Assembly (NCBI GenBank): GCA_902556405.1
Contig: CACDWF010000006.1
Coordinates: 49,688-113,687 of the forward strand
DNA length: 64,000 bases
Origin: an uncultured Alphaproteobacteria bacterium
GTDB lineage: Bacteria; Pseudomonadota; Alphaproteobacteria; Rhodobacterales; Rhodobacteraceae
Reading direction: 5' to 3'
Below the pieces are notes generated by a model. It did no database searches, was not told the DNA's origin, and saw only the letters and a program-made list of their open reading frames with translations. Both the position numbers and the translations under genes were made by a program. Position 1 is the first letter of the stretch; every line of letters begins with the position of its first letter. This document shows positions 50,334 through 60,444 of this stretch, piece by piece.

Positions 50334-51270
50334 TATCGATATCGCTTAAATATTTTTCTGCATCTAAAGCAGCCATGCAGCCCATTGCAGCTGAAGTTAC
50401 CGCTTGCCTATAAACATTATCTACTAAATCTCCAGCAGCAAAAACTCCAGGGATAGAAGTTTTTGTAGTTCCCGATATTGTATTGACATAGCCACCATCA
50501 AAGAGGTCAAGCTGATCTTTAATAAGATCTGATGCTGGAGAGTGCCCTATTGCTACGAAAACTCCTGAGCAGCTGACTTCAGATAATTCTTTACTCAAAG
50601 TATCTTTTATTTGTATTCCAGTTACTCCTAAAGGATTATCCTGTCCCAAGACATCTGTAACTTGCTTATTCCATATTATTTCTATTTTACTATTCCCAAA
50701 GAGACGTTTTTGTAAGATTTTTTCGGCCCTTAATTCATCTCGTCTATGGATTAAATAAACTTTAGAAGCAAACTTTGTTAGAAAAATTGCTTCTTCAACA
50801 GCCATATTTCCTCCTCCTATTACGGCCACTATTTTATCTTTGTAGAAAAAACCATCACACGTGGCGCAAGCTGATACTCCAAAACCTTTATATTTTTCCT
50901 CATTATCCAGCCCTAGCCAATTTGCTTGTGCTCCTGTCGCTAAAATTACTGAATCAGTTAAATATTGTTTACCATTATCAGTTTCAACAAAGAACGGTCT
51001 CTCTGTGAGGTCTATTTTTGAAACATGTTCTGAAATTATCTCGCATCCCAAATTACGCGCGTGATCTTCCATATTTTTCATTAAGTCAGGTCCGAGTATC
51101 TCTTTCTCTCCCGGCCAATTTTCAACCTCAGTAGTTATTGTAAGCTGCCCGCCTGGTTGTATCCCCTGAAAGAGGATTGGTGATAGCATAGCGCGAGAAG
51201 CGTATACAGCAGCTGTGTAGCCTGCTGGACCTGAACCGATAATTAAAAGTTTTGATTTTTTTGGAGACAT
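50323..51270 (-). CDS. trxB: thioredoxin reductase
   Basis: Reduces thioredoxin with NADPH through FAD. The FAD site is GSGPAGYTAAVYASRA, and the redox disulfide is C135/C138 in CATCDG, the same numbering as in E. coli. The NADPH site is GGGNMAVEEA, and the last FAD contact is GVFAAGDLVDNVYRQAVTSAAMGC. Length is 315 residues. Its 3' end overlaps purE. Confidence 0.97.
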   Translation of the reverse strand: MSPKKSKLLIIGSGPAGYTAAVYASRAMLSPILFQGIQPGGQLTITTEVENWPGEKEILGPDLMKNMEDHARNLGCEIISEHVSKIDLTERPFFVETDNGKQYLTDSVILATGAQANWLGLDNEEKYKGFGVSACATCDGFFYKDKIVAVIGGGNMAVEEAIFLTKFASKVYLIHRRDELRAEKILQKRLFGNSKIEIIWNKQVTDVLGQDNPLGVTGIQIKDTLSKELSEVSCSGVFVAIGHSPASDLIKDQLDLFDGGYVNTISGTTKTSIPGVFAAGDLVDNVYRQAVTSAAMGCMAALDAEKYLSDIDNGK

Positions 51271-51295
51271 ATTTTCCTCAATGCTTTTTCAAGAG

Positions 51296-52057
51296 TTACA
51301 AACTAATTATTGAAGCCATTCGACCAAAGTCTCTCTCAGATTTATGATAGGCCCTCCTATTTGAAAAAAATAATTCAGGATTTCCATATGTACACAAACC
51401 TAGATTGACTATATCGTAGACTCCAAATAGATTAAATCTACTTTCAATAAATGAAGTAAGATCAAAAAAATAATTATCATTTTTTTTGATAAAAAAATTT
51501 TCGAAATATGGGTCATTCTTTATAAATGCCTCAACAAAATCTATTTTCACTTCATAACATTCCGTGGATATCGTTGGGCCAATTGCTACGGAAAACTTCC
51601 TTATATTAACACCAATATCTTTAAGAGAATTCAACGCGTTTTCACAGACCCCTGCAAGAGCTCCTTTCCATCCTGCATGTATAGCCAAAATAAATCCGCT
51701 ATCACTTTCATAGGCCAAAATAGGGGAGCAATCAGCAGTAAGTATTCCAATTCCAATACCATTCATATTGGTAATGACAGCATCTGCTGGTATATTTTTA
51801 ATATTGTCTAAGTCAGTTTCTTTATTTATGAACACTGATTTATTTGTATGCTGTTGGTTTGGAAAAAAAATTTTTTGACTTGGAATTTCAAGCTCATCCA
51901 TGACTAACGCCCGATTTGCACAAATATTCACAGCACTATCAGCTGTTTTTTCTGACAAGTTTAAACTTGAGTATATTCCTGTGGATAATCCACCAGATCT
52001 ACCAAAAAATCCATGCTTTACGGATTGTAAGTTTTTACTTTTGAAAAATTTTAGCAT
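51296..52057 (-). CDS. pgeF: laccase-domain protein, peptidoglycan editing factor family
   Basis: YfiH/PgeF-type protein of 253 residues. The metal-site motifs TADCSPILAYES (Cys) and AIHAGWKGALAGV (His) are clear, with FPNQQHTN earlier. Members have been described as multicopper oxidases, purine-nucleoside enzymes, and a cytoplasmic amidase that removes wrong amino acids from muropeptides. I cannot choose between these here. The order lgt-midA-pgeF is conserved in alphaproteobacteria. Confidence 0.9.
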   Translation of the reverse strand: MLKFFKSKNLQSVKHGFFGRSGGLSTGIYSSLNLSEKTADSAVNICANRALVMDELEIPSQKIFFPNQQHTNKSVFINKETDLDNIKNIPADAVITNMNGIGIGILTADCSPILAYESDSGFILAIHAGWKGALAGVCENALNSLKDIGVNIRKFSVAIGPTISTECYEVKIDFVEAFIKNDPYFENFFIKKNDNYFFDLTSFIESRFNLFGVYDIVNLGLCTYGNPELFFSNRRAYHKSERDFGRMASIISL

Positions 52058-52058
52058 T

Positions 52059-53120
52059 TTAGCTCAGGCCTTCTAGATGTCTATCGTTTTTTGTTACCGC
52101 GATAACTTTAAAAAGAGTACCCATTTTATCAGGATCTATTAATCTCTTTATTTCGGAGGCGAGTTTTTGTGCTATCGCCGAACTAACATTTTTGGTTAAG
52201 CTTTTCAAGCGTTCCATTATACCAAGTTCGAGCAGAAATATTTGTTGTTCTTTCACTTTAGAAACATATAAATTTTTTTTACTAGCTATTTCTTTTAGGA
52301 GCTTGAAATTAACGTGTGAACTCAAATCACTTTGCCCCGGTTTTTCTAAAATATCCTTAAAATCATGGTTGTTCACAGCCTGAAGGGTATCTCCAATACC
52401 TGAAACATTTCCATAATCGATCACTAATAAGACGCCATCATATTGAATTAAATGATCACATATATTCGAAAAAATTCGGATAGTTTGTTCAGAATACTCG
52501 ATTGTATCACCTACCTTGAAATTGGAAAAAATACTGTCACTGGGCACCCAGATTTTATTATTTAGAGTAAAACAGAGCTTACCGTTTTTTGTTGTTACTT
52601 TTTTTTCATGCCAACCTTCGTTACCTCTTACATATTGGTTTATTGGTAGAGCATCAAAAAATTCATTTGCAATAATTATCTGTGGCTCCAAGCTCAGTTT
52701 TTTGATGTCAGATATCCACCTTACATTAATACTGTTGAGATTTTCTTTTTGCAAATTTATCAGTGTTTGTGACTTTTCTAAAACTGTTATATCTAAGTCA
52801 AATTGTTCATTAATTACTTTTGAAATAGCTCTGGTTGCATCATTTAACAATGTTCCTCTACCAGGCCCAAGCTCTGTTATACAGATACGTTTTTTGTTAA
52901 TGAATTGCTGGTGAAAATTCAATGCCCACAGCCCTACCAGCTCACCAAACGTTTGAGAGATTTCTGGAGAAGTAATAAAATCACCTTTTTCTCCTAATAC
53001 TTCCTTAGAATTATAGTACCCATTCTCTTCATCCCACAAGCAAATCTCCATATATCGTGACAGGCTTATTGGGCCACTTTTTTCAATTAGATCTTTTATC
53101 TTTGTTTCAATTTGCATCAA
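52059..53120 (-). CDS. SAM-dependent arginine methyltransferase, MidA/NDUFAF7 family
   Basis: 353 residues. ISLSRYMEICLWDEENGYY and GEKGDFITSPEISQTFGELVG are the family N-terminal signatures. The SAM site is ITELGPGRGTLLND, and IIANEFFDALPI follows. Mitochondrial NDUFAF7 methylates an arginine of complex I, so a role in respiratory complex I assembly is plausible. It overlaps lgt by 14 bases and is followed by pgeF after 1 base. Confidence 0.92.
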   Translation of the reverse strand: MMQIETKIKDLIEKSGPISLSRYMEICLWDEENGYYNSKEVLGEKGDFITSPEISQTFGELVGLWALNFHQQFINKKRICITELGPGRGTLLNDATRAISKVINEQFDLDITVLEKSQTLINLQKENLNSINVRWISDIKKLSLEPQIIIANEFFDALPINQYVRGNEGWHEKKVTTKNGKLCFTLNNKIWVPSDSIFSNFKVGDTIEYSEQTIRIFSNICDHLIQYDGVLLVIDYGNVSGIGDTLQAVNNHDFKDILEKPGQSDLSSHVNFKLLKEIASKKNLYVSKVKEQQIFLLELGIMERLKSLTKNVSSAIAQKLASEIKRLIDPDKMGTLFKVIAVTKNDRHLEGLS

Positions 53121-54012
53121 GATTTCGTTTGCTCACCAGAATAATCATTAAAAGACCAAAAACAAACATTGGTACTGTAAGAAGTTGTCCCATTGACATT
53201 CCTATACCTGGAAAAAACTCAACTACATATCCATACGGATTTTCATTTGTTATAAAAAAAGCATCTGGTTCTCTTAGGAATTCAATTGAAAACCTTATGA
53301 CACCGTATCCAAGCAAAAAAGAACCAAAAATAAATCCCGGTTTTTTCAGCGCTTTAGAGACAAAAACAAGATAATAAAAAATTGTCATTAAAACGATACC
53401 CTCAAAGAATGCTTCATATAACTGTGAAGGGTGTCTGAAGCAAGGAATTTCATTTGGGTTTGGACAAAATTGCCCATTACCTTTTGTGAACTGAATTCCA
53501 AATGTTGGCGTTGTTGGTTTACCCCAGAGCTCGCCATTAATGAAATTTGCAATTCTTCCAAAAAATAATCCAGGAGGGGAGGCAAATGCTATCAAATCCC
53601 CTAAAGACAACAGGCTAAGTTTTTTTCTTACACCAAATAGAATTCCAGATATCAACACCCCAAAAAATCCCCCATGAAATGACATTCCTCCTTCCCATAT
53701 AAAAATAATTTTAATGGGATTATCAAAGTAATAACCAGGAGTGTATAACAGGCAATATCCCAACCGACCCCCTACAATGATTCCAAATATCATATAAGTT
53801 ATAAGATCGTCTACTTCACTTCTTTCAATAATGCTCTTGCAGGAAAGCCATAGATCTTTATTTTGCACTAGCTTAGCCATAAAAAACCATGCTAACAGTA
53901 TCCCGGCTATATAAGATAAGCCATACCACTGAACATTCAGATGCAGTCCTAATAAATTAATAGAAAAGGCGGTTTCATTTATATTCGGATATTGAAAGAT
54001 TTTTTTCTCCAA
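53107..54012 (-). CDS. lgt: prolipoprotein diacylglyceryl transferase
   Basis: First enzyme of lipoprotein maturation, adding diacylglycerol to the lipobox cysteine. It is a multi-pass membrane protein with about seven helices. The signatures are WEGGMSFHGGFFGVL and the invariant FGRIANFINGELWG. Length is 301 residues. Together with lnt at 4.3 kb, two of the three lipoprotein maturation enzymes lie in this window; lspA does not. It is divergent from ubiK. Confidence 0.96.
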   Translation of the reverse strand: MEKKIFQYPNINETAFSINLLGLHLNVQWYGLSYIAGILLAWFFMAKLVQNKDLWLSCKSIIERSEVDDLITYMIFGIIVGGRLGYCLLYTPGYYFDNPIKIIFIWEGGMSFHGGFFGVLISGILFGVRKKLSLLSLGDLIAFASPPGLFFGRIANFINGELWGKPTTPTFGIQFTKGNGQFCPNPNEIPCFRHPSQLYEAFFEGIVLMTIFYYLVFVSKALKKPGFIFGSFLLGYGVIRFSIEFLREPDAFFITNENPYGYVVEFFPGIGMSMGQLLTVPMFVFGLLMIILVSKRNLDAN

Positions 54013-54075
54013 AAAAGTAAATTTCTAATTATATTTTTGTTTAACGCTAAAATATAGAAAATTAAAGGAGAATCG

Positions 54076-54312
54076 ATGCAATTTAAAAACCCATTTATTG
54101 ACAATCTTTCTAAAGTTATGGCTGATGTGTTTGGTGCAGCACATTCGGCTAAAAACGAAGCAGAGAATGTTTTCAAGGCTTACTTAGATGGCTGGCTGGC
54201 TGACAGGGACTTTGTAACAAGAGAAGAATTTGAAGCGCTTAAGCTCAGTGTAAAAGAATTAAGAAATAAAAATAAGCCATCGGCAAAAAGAAAGAAAAAT
54301 TTAAAAAGCTGA
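54076..54312 (+). CDS. ubiK: UbiK/BMFP accessory factor
   Basis: Small helical protein of 78 residues. NPFIDNLSKVMADVFGAA at the N terminus and the C-terminal coiled coil VTREEFEALKLSVKELRNK are typical of the BMFP (DUF526) family. UbiK helps ubiquinone synthesis under aerobic growth by assisting the Ubi complex, a role known from gammaproteobacteria and inferred here. ATG with AAAGGAG upstream. Confidence 0.88.
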   Translation: MQFKNPFIDNLSKVMADVFGAAHSAKNEAENVFKAYLDGWLADRDFVTREEFEALKLSVKELRNKNKPSAKRKKNLKS

Positions 54313-54381
54313 TAGTTACAACATATAGTACATATAAAGCTTAAAAGGCTAATTGTAGTAGAGATTTCTAAATTTTGTGGG

Positions 54382-54387
54382 TATACT
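54382..54387 (+). promoter_or_regulatory. possible -10 element before the YbjN gene
   Basis: TATACT followed by GGCAAAAAAA, 26 bases before the chosen ATG. It matches the element before ihfB almost exactly. No convincing -35 is seen. Confidence 0.3.
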
Positions 54388-54413
54388 GGCAAAAAAAAAG
54401 GAGCAGTAACCCT

Positions 54414-54917
54414 ATGGCAAGAGCAACGTCAATTATATTTTTAGATGAAACGCATCCAATAGATGCTCTAGAACTAATAGCACATGAAGAAAATTGGGAA
54501 TTTGTTAGAGATGAAGATAATGAAATAATCGTTACTATAGATGGAAGTTGGAAAATATATAGCGTCACTGCGAGGTGGGATGTCTCTCGAAACCTCTTTA
54601 AAACGATTTGCTCATTTGAGATGATGCCACCAAGTAAAAAGCTAGTAAAGCTCTATGAAACTATCAATTTAGTGAATGGTAGCGATGTTGATGGCGCCTT
54701 TACCTATGATAGTTGTCAACAAGTAATGAATTACTACACAAATATATTATTTTCTGATGAACTAATTATTTCTAATACAGAGTTTAGAGATTGGATAAAG
54801 TCTTCTGTTGAAACAACAGAAAAATTTTATCCAACCTTTCAAAAGAGCTGCTGGGGAGAAGTCATGCCAAAAGATGCTATGTCGGCTGCTTTTGGAAAAA
54901 CAGCCGGTCACGCCTAG
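54414..54917 (+). CDS. YbjN domain-containing protein
   Basis: 167 residues from the ATG at 54414. An in-frame TTG at 54375 would start upstream of the likely promoter box, so I rejected it. No signal peptide or membrane segment is seen. The pattern HPIDALELIAHEENWEFVRDEDNEI followed by a beta-rich middle fits YbjN, a type III secretion chaperone-like fold of uncertain function. It precedes proC, its common neighbour in alphaproteobacteria. Confidence 0.85.
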   Translation: MARATSIIFLDETHPIDALELIAHEENWEFVRDEDNEIIVTIDGSWKIYSVTARWDVSRNLFKTICSFEMMPPSKKLVKLYETINLVNGSDVDGAFTYDSCQQVMNYYTNILFSDELIISNTEFRDWIKSSVETTEKFYPTFQKSCWGEVMPKDAMSAAFGKTAGHA

Positions 54918-54926
54918 GTGATTTAA

Positions 54927-55751
54927 GTGACGGCGGAAAAGCAAATTAATAAACTGATCAAAATAATTGGTTGTGGCAAGATGGCATCTGCAATCTTGGA
55001 CGCATGGTTAAAAAAATCAGTATCTCCCCAAAATATTTACGTAGACGATCCTAAACCCTCTGAGTGGCTACTTGAAAAAAAGAAACAGGGGCTCAACATA
55101 AATACTAACGAGGATATCTTATTCGATTATTGCTTTATAGGAGTTAAACCACAGTCTCTAGATGAAATTAAAGTTAAGTTAAAATTGCTATCCAAAAAAA
55201 ATGTTACTTTCGTTTCAATGCTTGCAGGCATCAAAATAAATAGGATTGAAAGTATAATTGGCAAAGATGAGGCGATTGTAAGGATAATGCCTAACTTGCC
55301 TGCAGAGATACTAAAAGGCGTCACAGCAATTAAAGAAAATGAAATGGTTAATCCAAAACAGTCAGAGAACTTGGCCATATTATTAGAGGCCTTTGGAGAA
55401 ACAGTGAAATTTTCTGAAGAAGGTAAATTTGATGCCGTTACGGCCATTTCAGGTTCTGGTCCGGCCTACATTTTTCTCATTGCGGAGTTGATGACAGAGG
55501 TTGGTGTTAATTTGGGTCTTTCACACGATGAGGCTTTTAAATTAGTAAAGCATACAATAGATGGTGCTGGAAGCTTAATAGTCAATTCAGCATTGGGACC
55601 ACAAAAATTAAGGGAAAATGTAACTAGCCCTGGTGGAACAACCCATGAAGCATTGGTCATAATGATGAACAAAGAAAATGGTCTGTCAAAAATTTTCTCA
55701 TCTGCAATAAAAGCTGCAGCGAAAAGATCGAAGGAATTAAGTAAAGTTTAA
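54927..55751 (+). CDS. proC: pyrroline-5-carboxylate reductase
   Basis: Last step of proline synthesis. The NAD(P) site IIGCGKMASAILDAW and the conserved SGSGPAYIFLIAELM and TSPGGTTHEAL blocks are clear. Length is 274 residues. The start is GTG at 54927, 9 bases after the YbjN stop; no ATG occurs before the cofactor motif. Confidence 0.95.
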   Translation: MTAEKQINKLIKIIGCGKMASAILDAWLKKSVSPQNIYVDDPKPSEWLLEKKKQGLNINTNEDILFDYCFIGVKPQSLDEIKVKLKLLSKKNVTFVSMLAGIKINRIESIIGKDEAIVRIMPNLPAEILKGVTAIKENEMVNPKQSENLAILLEAFGETVKFSEEGKFDAVTAISGSGPAYIFLIAELMTEVGVNLGLSHDEAFKLVKHTIDGAGSLIVNSALGPQKLRENVTSPGGTTHEALVIMMNKENGLSKIFSSAIKAAAKRSKELSKV

Positions 55752-55796
55752 ACTTTTAATTAATGCTTTAAATTCGAAATTTTGGTATTTTAAGTA

Positions 55797-56123
55797 ATGC
55801 CAGAGTTTTTTGAAACAGAATTGAGAGTGGGTGAGATCGTTAAAGCTGAAATCTTTAGTGAAGCTAAAAAACCAGCGTATAAATTGTGGATAGACTTTGG
55901 CGATGAGCTGGGAATAAAAACATCGTCTGCTCAAATCACAGCTCTCTATACAACTCAAATGCTCTTAGGAAAGTTGGTAATAGCTGTGACAAATTTGGAG
56001 CCGAAACAGGTTGGCCCGTTTATCTCAGAAGTTTTGGTGCTTGGTGTGGATGGGAAAAGTGATGGTGATATTATTTTAATCGCACCAGAAGATAAAACAA
56101 AAATAGGTAATAGGGTTCATTAA
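55797..56123 (+). CDS. tRNA-binding protein, CsaA-like
   Basis: 108-residue OB-fold protein of the tRNA_bind family. LRVGEIVKAEIFSEAKKPAYKLWIDFG and the FISEVLVLGVDG strand are typical of CsaA. Such proteins are dimers with weak tRNA-binding and chaperone-like activity. It stands alone and not fused to a synthetase, which separates it from MetRS and PheRS domains. Confidence 0.85.
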   Translation: MPEFFETELRVGEIVKAEIFSEAKKPAYKLWIDFGDELGIKTSSAQITALYTTQMLLGKLVIAVTNLEPKQVGPFISEVLVLGVDGKSDGDIILIAPEDKTKIGNRVH

Positions 56124-56137
56124 GAAAGACAAATTAA

Positions 56138-57094
56138 ATGAAACCAAAAATAATTGTCACAAGGAATATACCTGATGAAGTAGAGTCAACGCTTAAAGAA
56201 TATTTTCGAGTGTCATTTAATCGTGAAGATAAAGTATTTAGTAAAGATATATTAATGAAAGCGATGGAAAATGCTGACGGTATACTTTGTACCGTAACAG
56301 ACAACATCACAGATGAACTCCTTTCTCTAACAAATAAGAAGGTGAAAATTATCGCGAATATTGGTGTGGGCGTTGATCATATAGACTTACAATCTGCAAA
56401 GAGAAACAACGTTATAATCACAAATACTCCTGATGTATTAACGGAAGCTACTGTTGATGTAGCTACACTTTTACTTCTATCTGTTACGCGAAATGCATTT
56501 TTAGTGGAAAAAATGTTGAGACAGGGTAAATGGAGAGGCTTTTCGTTGACAGAAAATCTAGGAGTAGATGTTCGAGGAAAAATTCTTGGAATTGTGGGAA
56601 TGGGAAGAATTGGTAAAGCTTTTGCGAAACGTGCTCATGAGGCATTTGGCATGAAAGTTCTTTATTACAATCGTTCTCCGGTTAAGGGTCTGCCTTTTGA
56701 GGCTAGCGTTCGTTTTGACTTAGATGCCCTGCTAGAAGAGAGTGATGTAATTTCTTTGCATCTCTCAAGCGATGAGGGAAATAAGAACTTTATTTCTAAG
56801 AGCAGAATGAAGAAAATCAGAGCCTCGTCATTTTTGATTAACACATCGAGGGGAGATGTTATAGACCAAACTGCACTTATAGAATTGCTAGAAAAGAAAA
56901 AAATTTCTGGTGCGGGGCTTGATGTCTTCGTTAATGAACCACATGTTCCACATAGACTTCGACATTTATCAAATGTCACTTTGTACCCTCATATAGGATC
57001 GGCTACTTTTGAAACAAGAAAAAAAATGGGGATGTTGGCTGTAGAGAATTTAATTGCATTCTTTAATGAAAAACAAGTTATTAATCAGTTATAA
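56138..57094 (+). CDS. D-2-hydroxyacid dehydrogenase (glyoxylate/hydroxypyruvate reductase type)
   Basis: 318 residues. The Rossmann motif is [16 protein letters not shown], and YYNRSP shows Asn-Arg after the second strand, consistent with NADPH use. The catalytic set is R238 (NTSRGDVID), E267 (FVNEPHVP) and H285 (YPHIGSAT). It most resembles glyoxylate/hydroxypyruvate reductases (GyaR/GhrB). The exact substrate is not proven. Its 3' end overlaps the convergent carB by 14 bases. Confidence 0.9.
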   Translation: MKPKIIVTRNIPDEVESTLKEYFRVSFNREDKVFSKDILMKAMENADGILCTVTDNITDELLSLTNKKVKIIANIGVGVDHIDLQSAKRNNVIITNTPDVLTEATVDVATLLLLSVTRNAFLVEKMLRQGKWRGFSLTENLGVDVRGKILGIVGMGRIGKAFAKRAHEAFGMKVLYYNRSPVKGLPFEASVRFDLDALLEESDVISLHLSSDEGNKNFISKSRMKKIRASSFLINTSRGDVIDQTALIELLEKKKISGAGLDVFVNEPHVPHRLRHLSNVTLYPHIGSATFETRKKMGMLAVENLIAFFNEKQVINQL

Positions 57095-60000
57095 GCTGTG
57101 AATGGTATTCTTGTATGGCCTTTACCATTACCTTACCTCCAATATTTTCTTTCAGGCTGTGAATTGTAGCTATAATTCCTCGAGCGGTTGTATAGTACGG
57201 AGTCTTATTGTGCAATGCTAAGTATCGAATATCTTTGCTGTCTTCAAGCGATTGTTTGCCCTCAGTAGTGTTCATGACAATAGCTATCTTTTTATCTTTC
57301 AGTAAATCTACGATATTTGGCCGTCCTTCATAGACTTTCTTTACAAATGAGCTTTTTATTGCCTTGCCGTCTAAAAAAGACTTTGTCCCCTTCGTTGCAA
57401 GAATTTTGAAACCAATCTTCTCAAGAATTTTACATGCCTCGCCCATCTCTTTAGTTTTATCTTTATCTTTTATTGATAGAAATACACTGCCAGATTTTGG
57501 AAATTGCATGCCTGCCGAAACCTGTGATTTGAAAAACGCTCCTTCAAAGTTGTCTGCAATACCCATAACTTCGCCGGTGGAACGCATTTCAGGAGTTAAA
57601 ACAGTATCGCTACCGGGGAGCCTATCAAAGGGTAAGACAGCTTCTTTGACGGCTACATAATTCAAATCTTTTCTGTGAAAAGATAAATTGGATAGCTTTT
57701 GCCCTATCATCAATTTTGCAGCTAGATTTGCCAAAGGTATTCCTGTCGTTTTGGATATAAACGGAATTGTTCTGCTAGCCCGTGGATTCACTTCAAGTAT
57801 GTATATTTCATTATCTTTAACTGCAAATTGAATATTCATTAACCCGACCACTTTCAATTCTTTAGCAAGAAGAGAAGATTGAAATTTTATCTTTTCAATT
57901 GTGTCCTTTCCAAGGGAGTGTGGTGGTAAGGAGCAAGCACTGTCTCCAGAATGAACACCAGCCTCTTCGATATGCTCCATTATCCCTGCGACAAAACAAT
58001 CTTCCCCATCGCTGATTAAGTCTACATCAACTTCTATCGCGGCACCCAAATAGCTGTCTAACAAAAGTGGCGTTCTAGTACTAATTTCTATAGGTGCCTC
58101 TAAATATTTTTTTAATTGCATTGAGTCATGAATTATTTCCATTGAGCTACCGCCTAACACAAATGAGGGTCGAGCGATTATTGGATACTTGAGAGACTTA
58201 GCAGCAGTTAATGCATTTGATTTTCTGTTTACTGTTGTATTCTCAGGTTGTTTTATATTTAACTTCTCAATAACCTCTTTAAAGAGTTTTCGATCTTCTG
58301 ATATTTCTATGGATTTGGATGTTGTACCTAAAATTTTCACATCTCGTGCGTCAAGATCATCCGCTAATTTGAGTGGTGTCTGCCCTCCATACTGCACTAT
58401 AACCCCAGTCAAATTCCCACTTTTCTTTTCTTTTTCAATAATGTTTATAACGGACTCAAGATTTAAAGGTTCAAAGTAAAGTTTGTCAGAGGTATCAAAA
58501 TCGGTTGAGACAGTTTCCGGATTACAATTAATCATAATGGTTTCAATGCCTTCTTCGCTTAGAGAGAAACAAGCGTGACAGCAACAGTAATCGAACTCAA
58601 TACCTTGACCAATTCTGTTTGGGCCACTGCCAAGGATTATTACTTTTTCTTTATTAGACGGCTCAGCTTCACAAAATTGGGTGGAAAAAGTTGATAAGTC
58701 GTACGTAGAGTATAGATATGCGGCTTCTGACTGAAACTCGCCGCCGCAGGTATCAATTCGCTTATAAACTGGAAATATACCATACTCTTTTCTCTTATTT
58801 TGGATTTCATCCATTGGTGTAGCTAATAGCTCAGCTATTCTTTCATCACTAAACCCTTTAGACTTTGCCTCGCTCAACATGTCTTGAGAGATATTCACAC
58901 CAGAGTTTGAAATGCTTTTTTCAAATAGAATAATATCCTCGATTTGACTTAAAAACCATTTGTCGACTCGTGTTATTTCATAGATTTCTTCTAGGGTGAA
59001 ACCGATTCTGAAAGCTTGCCCTATGATAAAGATTTTTTCTGGGGTATGCGCTGATAATTTTTTGTATAGCGCAGGCTTATCCATATTGCTATGAATAATG
59101 GCAAGCCCATTAGTTTTAATTTCAAGGGAGTTTAGAGCCTTTTGCAGACTTTCCTGAAAAGTTGCCCCAATAGCCATGACCTCTCCCACTGATTTCATTG
59201 ATGTACCAAGTTCATTTGAGACCGATGGAAATTTTTCAAACGCGAAGCGAGGTATTTTTGTAACAATATAATCAATTGTAGGTTCGAAGCTTGCGGGTGT
59301 AGTTTTTGTTATATCGTTTTGCAATTCGTCAAGTGTGTAGCCAATAGCTAGTTTTGCAGCAATTTTAGCTATTGGAAATCCTGTTGCTTTCGACGCAAGA
59401 GCAGATGATCTAGAAACTCGGGGATTCATTTCAATAATTAGCATTTCTCCATTTTGTGGATTTACTGCCCACTGAACATTGGACCCCCCAGTTTCAACTC
59501 CGATCTCTTTCAAAACCTCTATAGAATTGTTACGCATTTTCTGGAACTCTTTATCGGTAAGTGTCATCGCTGGTGCTATGGTTATGCTATCGCCTGTGTG
59601 AACTCCCATAGGATCGAAGTTTTCAATAGAGCAGACTATAATGGCATTGTCATTTTTATCTCTTATTACCTCCATCTCAAATTCTTTCCAACCTAAAAGG
59701 CTCTGATCGATAAGGATTTGATTAGCTGGGGATGCGTCTAACCCACTTTTACAAATTTCTCTGAATTCATTTTCGTTATAGGCAACTCCGCCACCTTTGC
59801 CTCCCAAAGTAAAACCGGGGCGAATAACTGCGGGCAAGCCAATTATATCTAATGCTTTTACAGCTTCATCCAATGAATTAGCAATTTCCGATTTTGGACT
59901 TTTTATTCCAATACTTTCCATTGACTGTTTGAATAGTTTTCGATCTTCCGCTTTCTCTATTGCATCCCTACTAGCTCCAATAAGCGCAACATTATAGTTC

Positions 60001-60326
60001 TTTAGCGTTCCTGCCTTATCCAACTCGATCGCAATATTCAATGCTGTTTGTCCACCCATTGTTGGTAAAATAGCATCTGGTTTTTCTATCTTAATAATTT
60101 TCTCTATCACTTCTGAAGTTATTGGTTCTATATAGGTAACATCGGCAAGTTCTGGATCTGTCATAATTGTGGCGGGATTTGAATTAACTAGAATAACTGT
60201 AAGACCTTCTTCCTTGAGTGCCTTACATGCTTGAGCACCGCTGTAATCGAACTCGCAAGCCTGTCCTATAACTATGGGTCCCGCACCGATAATTAAAACT
60301 GACTTAATATCAATTCGTTTTGGCAT
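57081..60326 (-). CDS. carB: carbamoyl-phosphate synthase large subunit
   Basis: Makes carbamoyl phosphate for pyrimidine and arginine synthesis. The two homologous ATP-grasp halves begin at about residues 1 and 560, each with a GSGP or GAGP nucleotide motif ([41 protein letters not shown]). A C-terminal MGS-like regulatory domain covers the last ~130 residues. Length is 1081 residues. The small subunit gene carA is not adjacent. Confidence 0.98.
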   Translation of the reverse strand: MPKRIDIKSVLIIGAGPIVIGQACEFDYSGAQACKALKEEGLTVILVNSNPATIMTDPELADVTYIEPITSEVIEKIIKIEKPDAILPTMGGQTALNIAIELDKAGTLKNYNVALIGASRDAIEKAEDRKLFKQSMESIGIKSPKSEIANSLDEAVKALDIIGLPAVIRPGFTLGGKGGGVAYNENEFREICKSGLDASPANQILIDQSLLGWKEFEMEVIRDKNDNAIIVCSIENFDPMGVHTGDSITIAPAMTLTDKEFQKMRNNSIEVLKEIGVETGGSNVQWAVNPQNGEMLIIEMNPRVSRSSALASKATGFPIAKIAAKLAIGYTLDELQNDITKTTPASFEPTIDYIVTKIPRFAFEKFPSVSNELGTSMKSVGEVMAIGATFQESLQKALNSLEIKTNGLAIIHSNMDKPALYKKLSAHTPEKIFIIGQAFRIGFTLEEIYEITRVDKWFLSQIEDIILFEKSISNSGVNISQDMLSEAKSKGFSDERIAELLATPMDEIQNKRKEYGIFPVYKRIDTCGGEFQSEAAYLYSTYDLSTFSTQFCEAEPSNKEKVIILGSGPNRIGQGIEFDYCCCHACFSLSEEGIETIMINCNPETVSTDFDTSDKLYFEPLNLESVINIIEKEKKSGNLTGVIVQYGGQTPLKLADDLDARDVKILGTTSKSIEISEDRKLFKEVIEKLNIKQPENTTVNRKSNALTAAKSLKYPIIARPSFVLGGSSMEIIHDSMQLKKYLEAPIEISTRTPLLLDSYLGAAIEVDVDLISDGEDCFVAGIMEHIEEAGVHSGDSACSLPPHSLGKDTIEKIKFQSSLLAKELKVVGLMNIQFAVKDNEIYILEVNPRASRTIPFISKTTGIPLANLAAKLMIGQKLSNLSFHRKDLNYVAVKEAVLPFDRLPGSDTVLTPEMRSTGEVMGIADNFEGAFFKSQVSAGMQFPKSGSVFLSIKDKDKTKEMGEACKILEKIGFKILATKGTKSFLDGKAIKSSFVKKVYEGRPNIVDLLKDKKIAIVMNTTEGKQSLEDSKDIRYLALHNKTPYYTTARGIIATIHSLKENIGGKVMVKAIQEYHSQLITD

Positions 60327-60397
60327 TTAAATTTTTTCTTTAATTCGTGAGACTATAAGTGTACAAGAATTCATAAACATAACCCTTTTAAAAACTG

Positions 60398-60431
60398 TCA
60401 CTAATAAAATCAATAAGTTTTTGGTTAGTGA
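60398..60431. promoter_or_regulatory. dyad in the carB-aspS divergent gap
   Basis: TCACTAA (60398-60404) and TTAGTGA (60425-60431) are exact 7-base inverted arms with a 20-base spacer, ending 13 bases before the aspS ATG. It could be an operator or a leader hairpin; the arms are short. Confidence 0.35.
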
Positions 60432-60444
60432 ATAGGTAGAATAG

